From Plasmodium coatneyi (lineage: Eukaryota; Apicomplexa; Aconoidasida; Haemosporida; Plasmodiidae), in assembly GCF_001680005.1 (NCBI RefSeq), contig NC_033559.1:930001-994000 (forward strand): DNA of 64,000 nt, in the 5' to 3' direction. Shown here piece after piece: positions 1 through 11,803 of this stretch. The position numbers were made by a program, and so were the translations under genes. Within the stretch, counting starts at the first letter, position 1. Each line of letters opens with the position of its first letter. Under the pieces are notes generated by a model, which did not search any database, was not told where the DNA came from, and worked only from the letters and a program-made list of their open reading frames with translations.

Positions 1-344
1 TCCCTTCTGCGGGGGTATTTACGCACGCGTGCATCTTGCGTGACAACAGGAGGCGTGGTCACTCTCCCTTGTTCTTACCAAAGCAGACAAGACTGTACCG
101 GCCAGAATGATGTAGGCACTGAGGGCTAAGTCCTCTTTGTAATAACCGACTGCAATGGAGACAACTGTGCTGATCGTGAAGACGATATTTTTAATTAAAA
201 ATGCGAGCTTCTGACCGTGGAAATCCTGCAAAAGATTGGGTGGGATGTGGATTGGTGAGGTGACGCTCGTTTGGGATCGAGTTACCGTTTTGCATGCTGC
301 TATACAGTACTACTCTGTACCCAACCTAGTGGATGACTTACCAT
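1..344 (-). CDS. SPC1: Signal peptidase complex subunit 1 (SPC1/SPC12), 5' part, truncated by window edge
   Basis: Small two-helix ER membrane subunit of the signal peptidase complex. The exon at 225..79 (49 codons) has the family signature DFHGQKLA followed by two hydrophobic segments (LIKNIVFTISTVV and LSAYIILAGTVL), as in eukaryotic SPC1/SPC12. It is preceded by a good acceptor (cttttgcag) and ended by donor GTAAGA at 78. The start appears to be a lone ATG at 344..342 directly followed by donor GTAAGT, so the protein would begin M-DFHGQ, matching the family start. A further acceptor (cccccgcag) at 15-7 opens the next exon at base 6, beyond which the gene leaves the window. Intron 1 is 226..341 and intron 2 is 7..78. 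Divergent from topoisomerase II. The family call is firm; the one-codon first exon is inferred from splice sites. Confidence 0.8.
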
Positions 345-2016
345 GCGATTCCTCCGGAGACACACGTAGGTGTGCACTATGCTGTTTTTAATATCGCTAA
401 TTAGGCCCATGGGGTTATCGTTCGAATGGGGGTGTGGGGGTAGAACTTTCGAGGAGGTTTCCTTTCTCCTTCGTTATCCACGTGTGGCGTTGCGCGGGAG
501 GAAGCCGGACTGTATAATCTCCGTTGTAGCAATGCGAATGGGGTGTTATACTACCTCACAAGTGTGAATTCTTTTAACAATTGTGACAGGTTTGGGGAGG
601 CGAATCTTCCTGCTGTGCGTTGGTCCACCTTTCTTCCTAGTTATACGCGAGCGTGCTAGTAACTATGCAGGAGGATATTTCATTCCAAACATGGCAGTGA
701 TATAAAGAGGAGCCTAAGGATTGTAGTCAGCCCGCACAATTGGCTTCGCGTAAAGTTTATGACTTTCCCGCTGGGAGTGCTTACCTTTTTATTTGTTAGC
801 CTGCCGGTTGGCTTGTTCTCGTGGGGAGGCCGAAAAAGGAAGGGAAAAAAAAAAAAATTACCCAACTGGAGGAGTAAAACATTGCAGTTACACTGCGCGA
901 GGGTGAAAAAGAGCTTATTTTGTCAGGCGTAATTTTTGATGTGCCGGTGAAGAGGGAATTGTGGACCCAGGTTAAAGCACCAGGAGATACGACGCGGTCA
1001 TTTGGCCGTAAAAATGGGAAACATGCATTTTACACGCAGGGCGTGAAAAGAGGATTGTGTAATTAAATGCACCGCAGGAGGGGGGAAGACCTCCCAAGGG
1101 TTAAATCAACTACATGGGGGAAAAAATAACGCCCGAGTGGAAAATTAAAAATGGGATGTCACAACGTTTGCCTTGGGGTTCGGGGGATATTCTCCCCTGC
1201 GTTGAAGAGGATTGCCCTTCATGGGAGGAAGACTCCTCCTTCGCAAGGATGCAAAATGGAAGGGCACATAACGGAACGATGTTCGAAGGTGCCCTCTACG
1301 CGTCACACAATCATGTAGAATGTTTCACCTGCATGAGGAAATCTCTCCTTACAATTTTTCAACCGGTGTAGGACCTCCCCCCCGTTGATTTGTTCTCCTC
1401 TTACGGCTCTTCTGCGATTGGGGAATATAGTGACAAGAAAAAAAAAACAACAAGAGATGGAACTATATTTGAAATTCCTTAAACGGGTGAGCATGTTCAG
1501 TGAAGAATGAAGGAACCAAATGTTGTGGAGCTTGCGAGTTACCCCCCCTTCGTAGTAGCGAAATGGTAAGCAGTGACGAGAGCGAACCAGGCAGTAACCG
1601 AGGGAGAGCAATAAACGCCCCGCCAAACTAACCCACGCGGTAATAGCCCATTTAAAACGAGGAAAGAGGAAGAAGTGCGAAATCAAACTTCAACAATGGA
1701 TGAAAAAATGAACAGAACGGAGATGCCATCCGAGCAGGAAACTGGGTAAGACAAATTGAAGGGTAACTAAAGGGTTAGGAGCTTTTTAGGGGAGTACCCC
1801 CTCCCACGGGTGCGCATACACATATATGTCCTTGTATACGTGTAACACCTCCATGTATGCATTCGTTTCGCGTGAAGAGTGAGAAAAAAAAAAGACATGT
1901 GTGTTGCTTCATTTTGTAGTGTAAGGCCAAATAATTTTGTCTTTGCGTTCCCTTGCGGGGGCCCCCTATTTTGCCACACAGTATGCATCACATGGGGAAA
2001 TGCTTACTCTGCGAAT

Positions 2017-2051
<35 letters not shown>

Positions 2052-4340
2052 CGATACTTCCCCCACGTTGATACATGCACTTGCACACCGTTTGTTAACG
2101 CATTTTTCAAACTTCCCAAATGAAGTACTTGCGTGAATGTCCCATTCACGAGTTTGCAAATTTTTTTGTAATGCTCCTTTTTTTCGCTTCAGTAATTTAT
2201 CTGCCATTGCTTTCACAGCAGAGTTTTTTGCGCCCATGTGTTTAGCGCGTATCTCAGCTATATGTCTTTTTCCTTTCTCCCCCGAGAGTATGAATTTCGG
2301 GGAGAGTCACTTAAGTTCCATTTCGTAGTTTTTGCTAATTTACCTTTTCTTATGAATTTTACTATTTCACTCAGAGAGACATAAAATGAGTATGTGAGCC
2401 CGTCCCTGCGCGGGAGAGATTTACTCATTACGTTCGCCTGGGCTGTGTGATACGCAAATGTGACCATTAAAATAAAATTGCCTTGCTGTACCCAACGAAG
2501 CCTGACGGGGCGATTGCCTTTACGTGCGTTTGCACCGCTAGGCAAACCTTTTTTCTCTGTTTGATGCGCAGCCATTTGTTCCCAACTGGCAGCCACCAAA
2601 GGGTACACATGCATACATGCGCAATACACACATGTGCAATGTAATTTTAAATGCATACGTGTGAGTATACTAACATTTCCTCCCCCCCCTAAAGCACTAC
2701 CCAATCGGTGAGCCGTTTTTTCCTTTCATTAGCGTAGCGGGTACACATGAACCATTGAATATTGGGTGCTCGCTCTTTCCACCAGGTAGCACTGATTAGG
2801 AAAAAAAAAAAAAAAAAATAAAATAAAATAATTTTTTCTTTTCCTCATCAAAAATTAGCAAGTGAACCTCGCCAGGCAAGTGTATATGGGCACACATTCG
2901 AACATTGCCCAGAATGATACGTTAATGTGCATTAACGAGTGTTTCCCTTTCGATCGGCTAGCTGTGCACATGCATATCGTTGCACATCGTTGGGGCAGTC
3001 AATTTGCGATAATATGCATAGCCAAGTGTAACAGCGAAAAATTAGAAAAAAAAGTGAAAAAAAAAAAAAAAAAATTAGAAAAAAAAAAATATATATAGTT
3101 ACATAGTTATATATATATATATATATAAATAACCAGTAAAGATCGCTTCCCCTTTTTTTCCACCCTGTGCGCACTTTTCACTGTGTAAGAAATTTCTTCG
3201 TTTTCCACTGGAGATGTGTGGGGGCCATCCCAGGGCCATTAGGAAGTACGCACGCGCGCTGGTACGTGTGCACACGGACGCACCTGTGATTTGTGTTGTG
3301 TGGCCACTTTATTCAGAATTCGTTCATTGCGCAGAAATATATGCCGAAGAAGTAGTTGTCATATTTTTGTTTCCGTCTGTTGATTCTCTCCTGATTCGCA
3401 TCTTCTTCGTTCCCGCTATTTTTTTTTTTTTTTTTTTTTTTTTTATTTTATTTTATTGCCCCCCAGCGGCGTTTCCCCCTTTTTCGCTGGACCCAATTTA
3501 ATGATTCACTTCATTCTTCTCCTGTCAATCAACCCACAATGCCACGAATTGAGCGAAGAAAACCGTGAACACTAGAATAGGGCGGAGGAGCGGCGTTTCC
3601 ATTTTAGATCTTCACCCTGTTTGCCGCGAACTGTCCTGCGTGCATCCATTGCGTTTTACTCACATTTCGTCGCTTCATTTTTTTCCACTAATTTAGTTCA
3701 TTTTACACCCCTTTCTTATCTTCGCCTGTTTCTCACGACGTATTATTTATTCTGCAATTATTTTTACTTTTATTTTAATTTTTTTTTTTATGCTTTAGCC
3801 GCTGGACTTTACCCCCTTAGGGCGCAGGAAAATTCCTCGGCGCCCCACCGGTGCCATTTTGCATCCAGCATGTGCAGCTAAATGCACAGGGGTGTCCAAG
3901 CGGAGTAGCGCTGCTTCCACATGTGTAGGTGTACCCCTGCGTGGTTTCCTCTGTGGAGCACACTTCGAAGAGTTCCCCTGATGGCTTTTCTTAGTTCCTC
4001 CAAACTGTTTGGCAAAGTCTTCCTAATTTTTCACAGCTTTCTCAACGTTTTATGTACGCATTTTATTTTGGCAAATCCTCTATATATAGTTAGTACCTAG
4101 TTATTATATAGCTTTTTTCTGCTCACTTGCCCTCCCGCCCCGCGTGCCGCCATGCACACCCTGCATGCATCTGCACGGAGTTCGGGTAGACCGTTCCGCA
4201 CGGCGTAGGCGAACCCCGGAAGGTGCCTGTCCGTTTGGTGGGCTATTTGGCATCTTTTTGCAGATCGTTGCATCTGATTACACCACCCTGATAGAGGTGG
4301 CACTTTGCCTTTTTCTACCCTAACCGACTCATTGGCAACC
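345..4340. other. Intergenic region between SPC1 and topoisomerase II
   Basis: About 4 kb between two divergent genes, so it should hold both promoters. It contains a T29 run (2023-2051), A runs near 2801-2818 and 3047-3090, and a TA microsatellite near 3108-3127. Several open frames of 60-150 codons are present on both strands, but none has a recognisable domain or a coherent exon set. Two weak gene-like traces (1696-1745 plus; about 2050-2450 minus) are discussed under findings. No gene is called here. Confidence 0.6.
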
Positions 4341-7300
4341 ATGTCGAAGAATAAGTCTATCGAGGAGAGATACCAGAAGAAATCGCAGATAGAGCACATC
4401 CTGCTCAGGCCAGATACGTATATTGGAAGTGTGGAGATGCACACACAGCAACTATGGGTATGGAACAAGGAGCGTAATCGAATGGTGCAGAAAAATATAA
4501 CCTACGTGCCAGGTTTGTATAAAATTTTCGACGAAATAATAGTCAATGCAGCAGATGTGAAGGCGAGGGAAAAGGAGAAAAGCGAAAACCCTATGACGTG
4601 TATAAAAATAGAAATAAATAAGGAACAAAAAAAAATAAGTGTTTACAACGATGGGGAAGGAATACCAGTAGAGATACACAAGGAAATGAATATTTACGTG
4701 CCACATATGATTTTTGGAGAACTCCTAACTTCAGATAATTATGACGATGCGGAGGATAGAATTACAGGAGGAAGAAATGGATTCGGAGCAAAGTTGACAA
4801 ATATATTTAGCAAAGAATTCGTCGTACAGTGTGGGGATAGTTCCAGAAAGAAAGAATTTAAAATGGTGTGGACAGATAATATGTCTAAATTTTCAGAACC
4901 ACTTATTAAAAACTATAATGGGAAGGATTTCGTGAGGGTTACTTTTAAACCTGACTTGGCTAAATTTGGTATGACAGAAATGGATGACGATATAGAAAGT
5001 TTGCTCTGCAAGCGTGTATACGATTTGGCCGGTACGTGTAGTGTGAGGGTTTATCTGAATGGGAATAGGCTAGCTATTAAGGATTTTAAAAGCTACGTCG
5101 ATCTGTATCTGAAGGATAACGCTGGGGTGAGCCCCGGGAAGGGGGGTGCAAACAATAACGCAAATGCAAATGCGAATGGTAACGCAGAGGGGAATGCAAA
5201 CCAAGATGGGCAAAACCCAGAGGTGAGCATGTCACAGGAAGGGGGAGAAGCAACCCCCAACAAAAGCGCTGCGAATGGTACGCACAACAACGATGAGGAA
5301 GAAATCGTTAAGATACACGAGAAGCAACACAGGTGGGAAATAGTCGTATCGAAGACGGATGGTTCGCAATTCCAACAGGTGTCCTTTGTCAATAGCATAT
5401 GCACAACGAAAGGAGGATCCCACGTAAACTACATCGTGGAGCAGTTATTGAATTCGCTCAGTAAGAAGGCGAACGCGAAGAACAAAGGAGGAATGGAAAT
5501 AAAGTCGGGACATATAAAGAACCACTTGTGGGTGTTCGTGAATTGCTTAATCGTTAACCCGACGTTCGACTCACAGACGAAGGAAACATTAACCACGAAA
5601 CCTGTCAAGTTTGGTAGCAAGTGCATCCTGTCGGATAAGACTATTAATGGCGTTCTGAAGAGCCCCATCCTTAGCAACATTCTCCTGTGGGCGCAAGCAA
5701 AGGCACAGGTAGAATTGAGGAAGAAAATGAAGGCAGGGTCATCCAAAGCGAGGGAAAGAATTATTGGAATACCAAAACTGGAGGATGCAAACGATGCGGG
5801 AAGTAAGCACAGTCAGGATTGTACACTCATCCTTACGGAGGGTGATTCTGCTAAGACATCCTGCTTAGCTGGATTATCCATAGTGGGGAGAGATAAGTAT
5901 GGGGTGTTCCCCTTGAAGGGAAAATTACTAAACGTGAGGGATGCATCATTTAAGCAACTAATGGATAACAAGGAAATACAAAATATTTTTAAAATTATGG
6001 GGTTAGACATTACAGACAAGAATAAGGAAGACATAAAAGGGTTGAGATACGGGTCACTCATGATTATGACTGATCAGGATTATGACGGTTCTCACATTAA
6101 AGGGTTACTAATAAATATGATCCATAAGTTTTGGCCTAGTTTGCTAAAGCATAGGGGGTTCCTAAGCGAATTCGTAACGCCAATTGTGAAGGTACAGAAG
6201 GGAAATCAGGAACATTCCTTCTTTACCATCGCAGAGTATGAAGAATGGAAGGAGAGCACAAACCTAGTTGGGTGGAAAATAAAATACTACAAAGGGTTGG
6301 GTACTTCCACCGATAAGGAATTCAAACAGTATTTCTCAGATATTAAAAATCATAAAATTATGTTTCTCTGGACGGGGGATCGAGATGGAGATTCGATCGA
6401 TATGGCGTTCAGTAAAAAGCGTATTGAGGACAGAAAAATATGGCTCCAAAATTTCGTTATCGGTTCTTACGTGGATCACAAGGAGAAGGATTTATCCTAC
6501 TACGACTTCGTCAATAAGGAGCTAATTTATTATTCCAGATATGACACGGAGAGAAGTATTCCAAATATCATGGATGGGTGGAAGCCCGGACAGAGGAAAG
6601 TATTATATGGTTGCTTTAAGAGGAACTTAAGGAATGAATGTAAAGTGGCCCAATTAGTTGGTTACATAGCAGAACATAGTGCCTACCACCATGGTGAATC
6701 ATCCCTACAACAGACCATTATAAATATGGCGCAAACATTTGTAGGATCGAATAATATAAACTTCCTAGAACCATGTGGTCAATTCGGTAGTAGAAAGGAG
6801 GGAGGTAAGGACGCTTCCGCAGCTAGGTACATTTTTACCAAATTGGCTAGCTCCACAAGGAGCATATTCAACGAATACGATGATCCCATTTTGAAGTACC
6901 TAAATGAAGAGGGGCAGAAAATAGAACCAAAGTACTACATTCCAGTTATACCAACGATTTTGGTGAATGGATGTGAGGGAATTGGAACGGGTTACTCCTC
7001 CTTCATCCCAAATTATAACTACAAAGATATTATTGAAAATATTAAAAGGTACATAAATAAGGAACCACTCATCCCCATGATCCCATGGTATAAGGATTTC
7101 AAAGGAAGAATAGAATCGAACGGAAAGACGGGTTTCGAGACGATTGGAATAATTCGCAAGATAGACGATGAGACATTAGAGATTAACGAACTGCCAATTA
7201 AAAAGTGGACACAGGATTATAAGGAATTTTTGGAAGAGTTACTCACGGATGAGAAACAGCAACTAATTCTGGACTACATAGATAACAGCTCCCATGAGGA

Positions 7301-9317
7301 AATTTGCTTCACAATCAAAATGGACCCTGCAAAGATGAAGAAGGCTGAAGAGGAGGGTCTGGAAAAAGTTTTCAAATTGAAAAGTACCCTAACAACAACT
7401 AATATGACTTTATTTGACCATAACTTGAAGCTGCAAAAGTACGCCACTGAATTGGACATCCTGAAAGAATTCTGCTTCCAACGATTGCAGGCTTATGAAA
7501 ATAGGAAGAGCTACTTAATATCCAAACTGGAGAAGGAGAAAAAAATCATCTCGAATAAGAGCAAATTTATTCTTGCCATTGTAAATAATGAGCTGATTGT
7601 TAACAAGAAAAAGAAAAAAGTCCTTGTGGAAGAATTGTACAGAAAAGGATATGACCCTTACAAGGATATTAACAAAATTAAAAAGGAAGAAATTTTCGAA
7701 CAGGAATTACTGGAAACGGCAGATAATCCTGAAGACAACGAAGAAATAATTGCCGGCATTTCTGTGAAGGATTATGACTACCTGTTGAGTATGCCCATTT
7801 TTAGTCTCACTTTAGAAAAGGTAGAAGAACTGATAGCGCAACATAAGGAAAAAGAGAAAGAGTTGGAAATTTTAAGAAATATTACCGTGGAAACCATGTG
7901 GCTGAAGGATATCGAAAAAGTGGAGGAAGCTATTGAGTTCCAACGAAATGTAGAATTGGCCAACAGGGAGGAAAGCAACAAATTCAAGGTCGCCAGGAAG
8001 CAAATTGGTAGCAGCAACAGGAAGAAGAAGAAGAAAAAAAAACTTTCCAGTGATGAAGAATCATCAGGTGACTCCTCAGACAGTAGCGAATTCTTAGTGC
8101 ACAGTTTAAACATTAGGAAAAATAAAAAACCGCCAAATAGTAATGGTCCTAGTAGTACTACACGGAAAAAATTGAGGAAAACGAACGAGGGGGAAGACAA
8201 TAGTAATAATAATAATGACGCCCCTGTTGTAGTCAATGTGGATGTAGACAATAGTGCATCTAACCCCAACGCAGGGGACGATGCTGCCACGAACCTTTCA
8301 GACTCCACGCCGCTGCTTGGTAAAATCCTAGCAGACGCAGATGCAGCTAGCCAAAGTAACCACAACAGTAACAAACCTAGTAGTAGTAAAAACGCTAGGA
8401 AGAGAAAGCTGCCCTTTTCGGGGCAGTCCCTCGATAGTGTTGAGTCTGAGGGGGTTGCGGTCAACGAGCCTGACCAGACGCCCAACAAACCGTTAGGCAT
8501 CCCCGAGAGCATCACCATTTCGCCTAACAGTACTATCAACCTCAATGACTTCTCCGGCATCCGGAGCAAGTTGCTCGAGCTCGGTACTGTCCTTGCGGCA
8601 GCCGTTTGTGCATCTGCGTAGTGAGCGGTCTATGCGGTATTATATGCACCTGTATATTGAGCGGTTTATGCACCTGTGTAGGAGCGGTTTATGCATCTGT
8701 GTAGGAGCGGTTTACCCCCCTGTGTGACGTGTGTACCTTCCCAACTATGCCCATGCTTATGCATCCCCGTGTGTATACGCCCCTGCAGAAAATAAGAAGA
8801 AGCCACGACTGAGCTTGGCCGAGAAAGTGAAGATGAAAGCCACGGAGAATAAAAGCTCCGGAGGAAAGTCCCCACCCAAGAGGAAGAAGGTAAAACAGAA
8901 AGTCTGCATCTGTCATCATGAAAATGTTGCCCTTAGTATGTTCACGCTGCGTGCATTGGTGCAAAGGTGGAGTTCCCCCTGAATTTTCTTTTCTTCCACT
9001 GTCTGTTATTATGCCCATTCTGTTAATTCTTTCGTCTTCACCCCGCAGAGCAACTTACTTGACGGCTCAAAGTCGAAAAAGGCATCCAAATTGGATAGTG
9101 ATGATTCTAACGAAGATGTAAGTCACGTTATGGCAACGATGTGTGGCATCTCACCAAGAGTTAATTATTACTCTTCCCTTTTTACTTTGCTATGTTTTTG
9201 TTGCTTCCCCATTTGTTACGTGGACTCCCCTTCATTCTCATATCCGGGTGCTGTATCTTTTTCCCCTTTTTACAGTTTGCCTCATCAGATGAGAGTGACA
9301 GTTCCTATAACATATAA
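4341..9317 (+). CDS. TOP2: DNA topoisomerase II, four coding exons
   Basis: Type IIA topoisomerase that passes one DNA duplex through another using ATP, acting in the nucleus. Coding exons: 4341-8583, 8789-8889, 9049-9117, 9276-9317; phases close exactly and give 1484 residues. The start is the second ATG of the open frame (MSKNKSIEERY), 36 bases inside it. GHKL ATPase motif GGRNGFGAK lies near residue 141, the QTKETLTTKP loop near 425, TOPRIM EGDSAK at 500 and DQDYD at 578-582, and the catalytic tyrosine in AARYIFT at residue 830. An Asn/Ala-rich insertion (5140-5215) interrupts the ATPase-transducer region. The C-terminal region is a charged, Ser/Asn-rich tail ending FASSDESDSSYNI. Intron 1 carries a short tandem repeat. 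If intron 1 were retained, translation would stop at 8621. Identity is certain; the tail exons rest on splice-site reading. Confidence 0.95.
8618..8725 (+). repeat. Tandem repeat inside topoisomerase II intron 1
   Basis: About four degenerate copies of a roughly 23-base unit built on gagcggtttatgcacctgtg. The last three copies are nearly regular and the first is longer and diverged. The array occupies about half of the 205-base intron (8584-8788) between donor GTACTG and acceptor cctgcag. Minisatellite-like; no function is visible. Confidence 0.75.
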
Positions 9318-10796
9318 GAAGGACTTCCCAATGCTGACCAATAGATCACTACTCATTTCATGAAGTAGCCTTTTCATTACGCCGAAAAAGGAGACCAGTT
9401 AGGTGGACCCTATTTACGTAATTTTTTTTTCTGTACATATGTGTGGGTCATTTTGCTTCCCCCCTTTTCTCCCCTTTTTTTCCTTTTTATGATGCGTGTG
9501 TGGGTATGGAGTCTTCCCTTTTCAGTTGCACAGAAGTGTGCCCTCTTCAGTGGTACATACACCTTTGCATTTGCAAACTCGAACGGACTCCCGCCGACGG
9601 GCGCTGCTTTTATTAAATAAAAAGTGTGGACAAGACATGGTCCCAGAGGGTGGCCACATGTCAATCGCGTAACAACCACACTGCTGCGTTTCTAACCGGG
9701 TGAACGAGGCCGCTCTTCGATCGTTCCTTCGCGTAGCAGCAGCCTCCCCATGGTGGTCTTTTGTGTTTCCGCCTCCTGGTCATCATCAGAATGGACGTTT
9801 TCTAAGTGGTTCTCTGGGGATTCATAAGAAGGGAAGCTTTTCTGAGCTGGTCTACGCCCATATGGGTGGAATCCATATTTTTTTTTTTTTTTTTTCTCAA
9901 GCGATGCTAACTTTTGTGTGCATATCAAATTGCAAAAACTCTATCAATTGAAGTAGCGAAAAAAAAAAAAAAAAAAAAAAAAAACCACGCCGAAGTGCAT
10001 GCACTTGTATTGTGCTGTATTTATTAGCTACAATAAATTATGTTATGTTGAGATAAGCTGGACTGATTATTTTTTTTTTCCTTATTGGGTGAGGTGAAGT
10101 ACTTCTTCATGTTTTCCTGCAGTGTGTACCGGTTTCATTAATCCACTGAAAATTCAGAACTGATTAAGAGTCCGTCGAAAGGGTATTAACCCCTCCCCCT
10201 TCCTTCTATTTGTCAAACAAAATATAAAAATAAAATGTCCAGAGGTGTAGACATATGTGATCAGTTTTTTTTGACGCTTATCAGGAGAAGAGTGTCCCTA
10301 CTTTGCATTCCGCCTACTAACCAAGTGTTATAATACGTTGTAGCTCCATCCCGCCGCCGATGTAAAATCACCCGAATGGAATGATGTGTGTAGAAATGTC
10401 TTTTCCATGCGGAATGATGTTAACACGTGGACGATATTGTGCTGGAAGTTGTGGCAGAATAAGTTGGCGGTGTCAGAAGAAGGGGAAATAGGATATAGTG
10501 GCGGCGGTGTGCGCTAGCTGTTTGCAGACAGGGGAGTTGCTAACATAGTTATGACAGTGATCATCAAAGTTCCTGCTAAGTGGGAGGAGCGAAGAGCTTC
10601 CTTGCAACCAAACCAGAAAGAAGTTGGGAAGTTTCCTCGAGGGTGATTATCATGCATTATGTATAAAAGGAGGATCTCTTCAGCATGGTGCTACGCGTGA
10701 GAACAACCCAATGTGTTCGTTATTTAGTGATGAACTTTAGTGAGGGAACATAACAGTTTTTTTTTTCCCCCCCCCTTCCTCTACGTACAACATAAA
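9318..10796. other. Region downstream of topoisomerase II
   Basis: Contains the topoisomerase II 3' region, a T-run near 9879-9896, an A26 run (9959-9984) and then about 800 bases of more balanced sequence without a convincing coding exon. The last part would be the promoter and 5' leader of the candidate gene starting at 10797. Confidence 0.5.
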
Positions 10797-11803
10797 ATGT
10801 GGCCTTTTCTACACAGTGCAGATTTAGGCTTCACATTATTCAAACAATCAGTTGGTGCCCCCCTCTCTGATAAGATGCCAATAAACAGCCATGGAAGAAC
10901 GTTGCCAAGATTTTGAGATCTGGCCAAAAAAAAAAAAAAAATTATACATGTTCCCACCCCCTCCGGGAAGATCGATGAAGATCTGACCAATAATACGATA
11001 ATTGGGAAGGGTGCATATGGGCACTATTTTTTCTGCCCACAAAATTTACCAATTTGTAGTGACACCTTCTCCATTTTAGCAAACAAGTTAGGATCTTTTA
11101 ATTTTTCGAAATGATTTTACGTAGAAGGCGGTCACCTCATCGAAGTAACCAAGGGGAGCATGGTTGACATCCATTTCGATGTGGCGAAAAAGAAGCAACA
11201 AAGGAAGAGAAAGGGAACAGGAAAGGTTTTCCCCTCGCAGATCATTCGAAACGACGATTGTTTAAATACAAGCAGAACGGCTCCCTACTGCACTGAGTTA
11301 ATAACATACTTTCGTATAGAACGGAAAATACGTAACTGGTTGGAAATTCCGGTCGAACTGGGTGCCCCTTTTGGAGACGCCCCTTATGAGTTGGCACCCC
11401 CGAACAAAATGGTAAGCCTTTTACGTACCCTTCAGCTTAACCGCGTATACACATATACACCTGTAAATAAGCATGCGGAGGGGTGAGCGAAGTACTAGGA
11501 GGCATAGAAAAAAAAAAAAAAAAAAAAAACATTCCATTCCGTGAACAGAAATACCAAGGGTGAGCAATCCTTTTGATAGTTACATGGTGCGTGTATCCCC
11601 TGCCGTAGTTAATTCGTTACATTTTTATTTCCTTTTCTTGTTCGCCCTGTGCTGCTCGCGTTTTTTTTTTTTTTTTAAGCGTACAATTGGTGCAAACAAT
11701 GAAAGGGGTGTATGCGAAGGGATATGCAGAGAAGTCGAAGGGGATCACTTCGCGGCGGGGAAAACTCTCCCCCAAACAGCGCCCTTATATTTTATCACCT
11801 TGA
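10797..11803 (+). CDS. Candidate undescribed small gene with two in-frame TGA codons and a microexon
   Basis: Not recognised. One frame runs from an ATG in good context (cataaaATG) at 10797 to donor ATG|GTAAGC at 11411, interrupted only by TGA at 10914-10916 and TGA at 11112-11114. It begins MWPFLHSADLGFTLF; the third segment contains GGHLIEVTKGSMVDIHF and a KKKQQRKRKGTGK basic patch. An 11-base microexon (11549-11559, acceptor gtgaacag, donor GTGAGC) and a last exon (11680-11803, T-rich acceptor) close the frame exactly and end GKLSPKQRPYILSP-stop. The 3' half (11125-11803) looks like ordinary coding sequence. The 5' half could be a TGA-recoded protein, could be split by introns I cannot place well (for example 10855-11124 or 11009-11124, both joining in phase), or could be decaying. 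It lies between topoisomerase II and the PHD gene on the same strand. Confidence 0.4.

Noticed and set aside
1303..1686. 127-codon minus-strand frame
   Set aside because: No motif, no splice partners, and the position fits a chance frame in intergenic DNA.
7778..8569. 263-codon minus-strand frame within topoisomerase II
   Set aside because: It mirrors the Ser/Asn/Lys-rich tail of topoisomerase II on the opposite strand; Leu/Ser/Phe-rich composition is the expected shadow.
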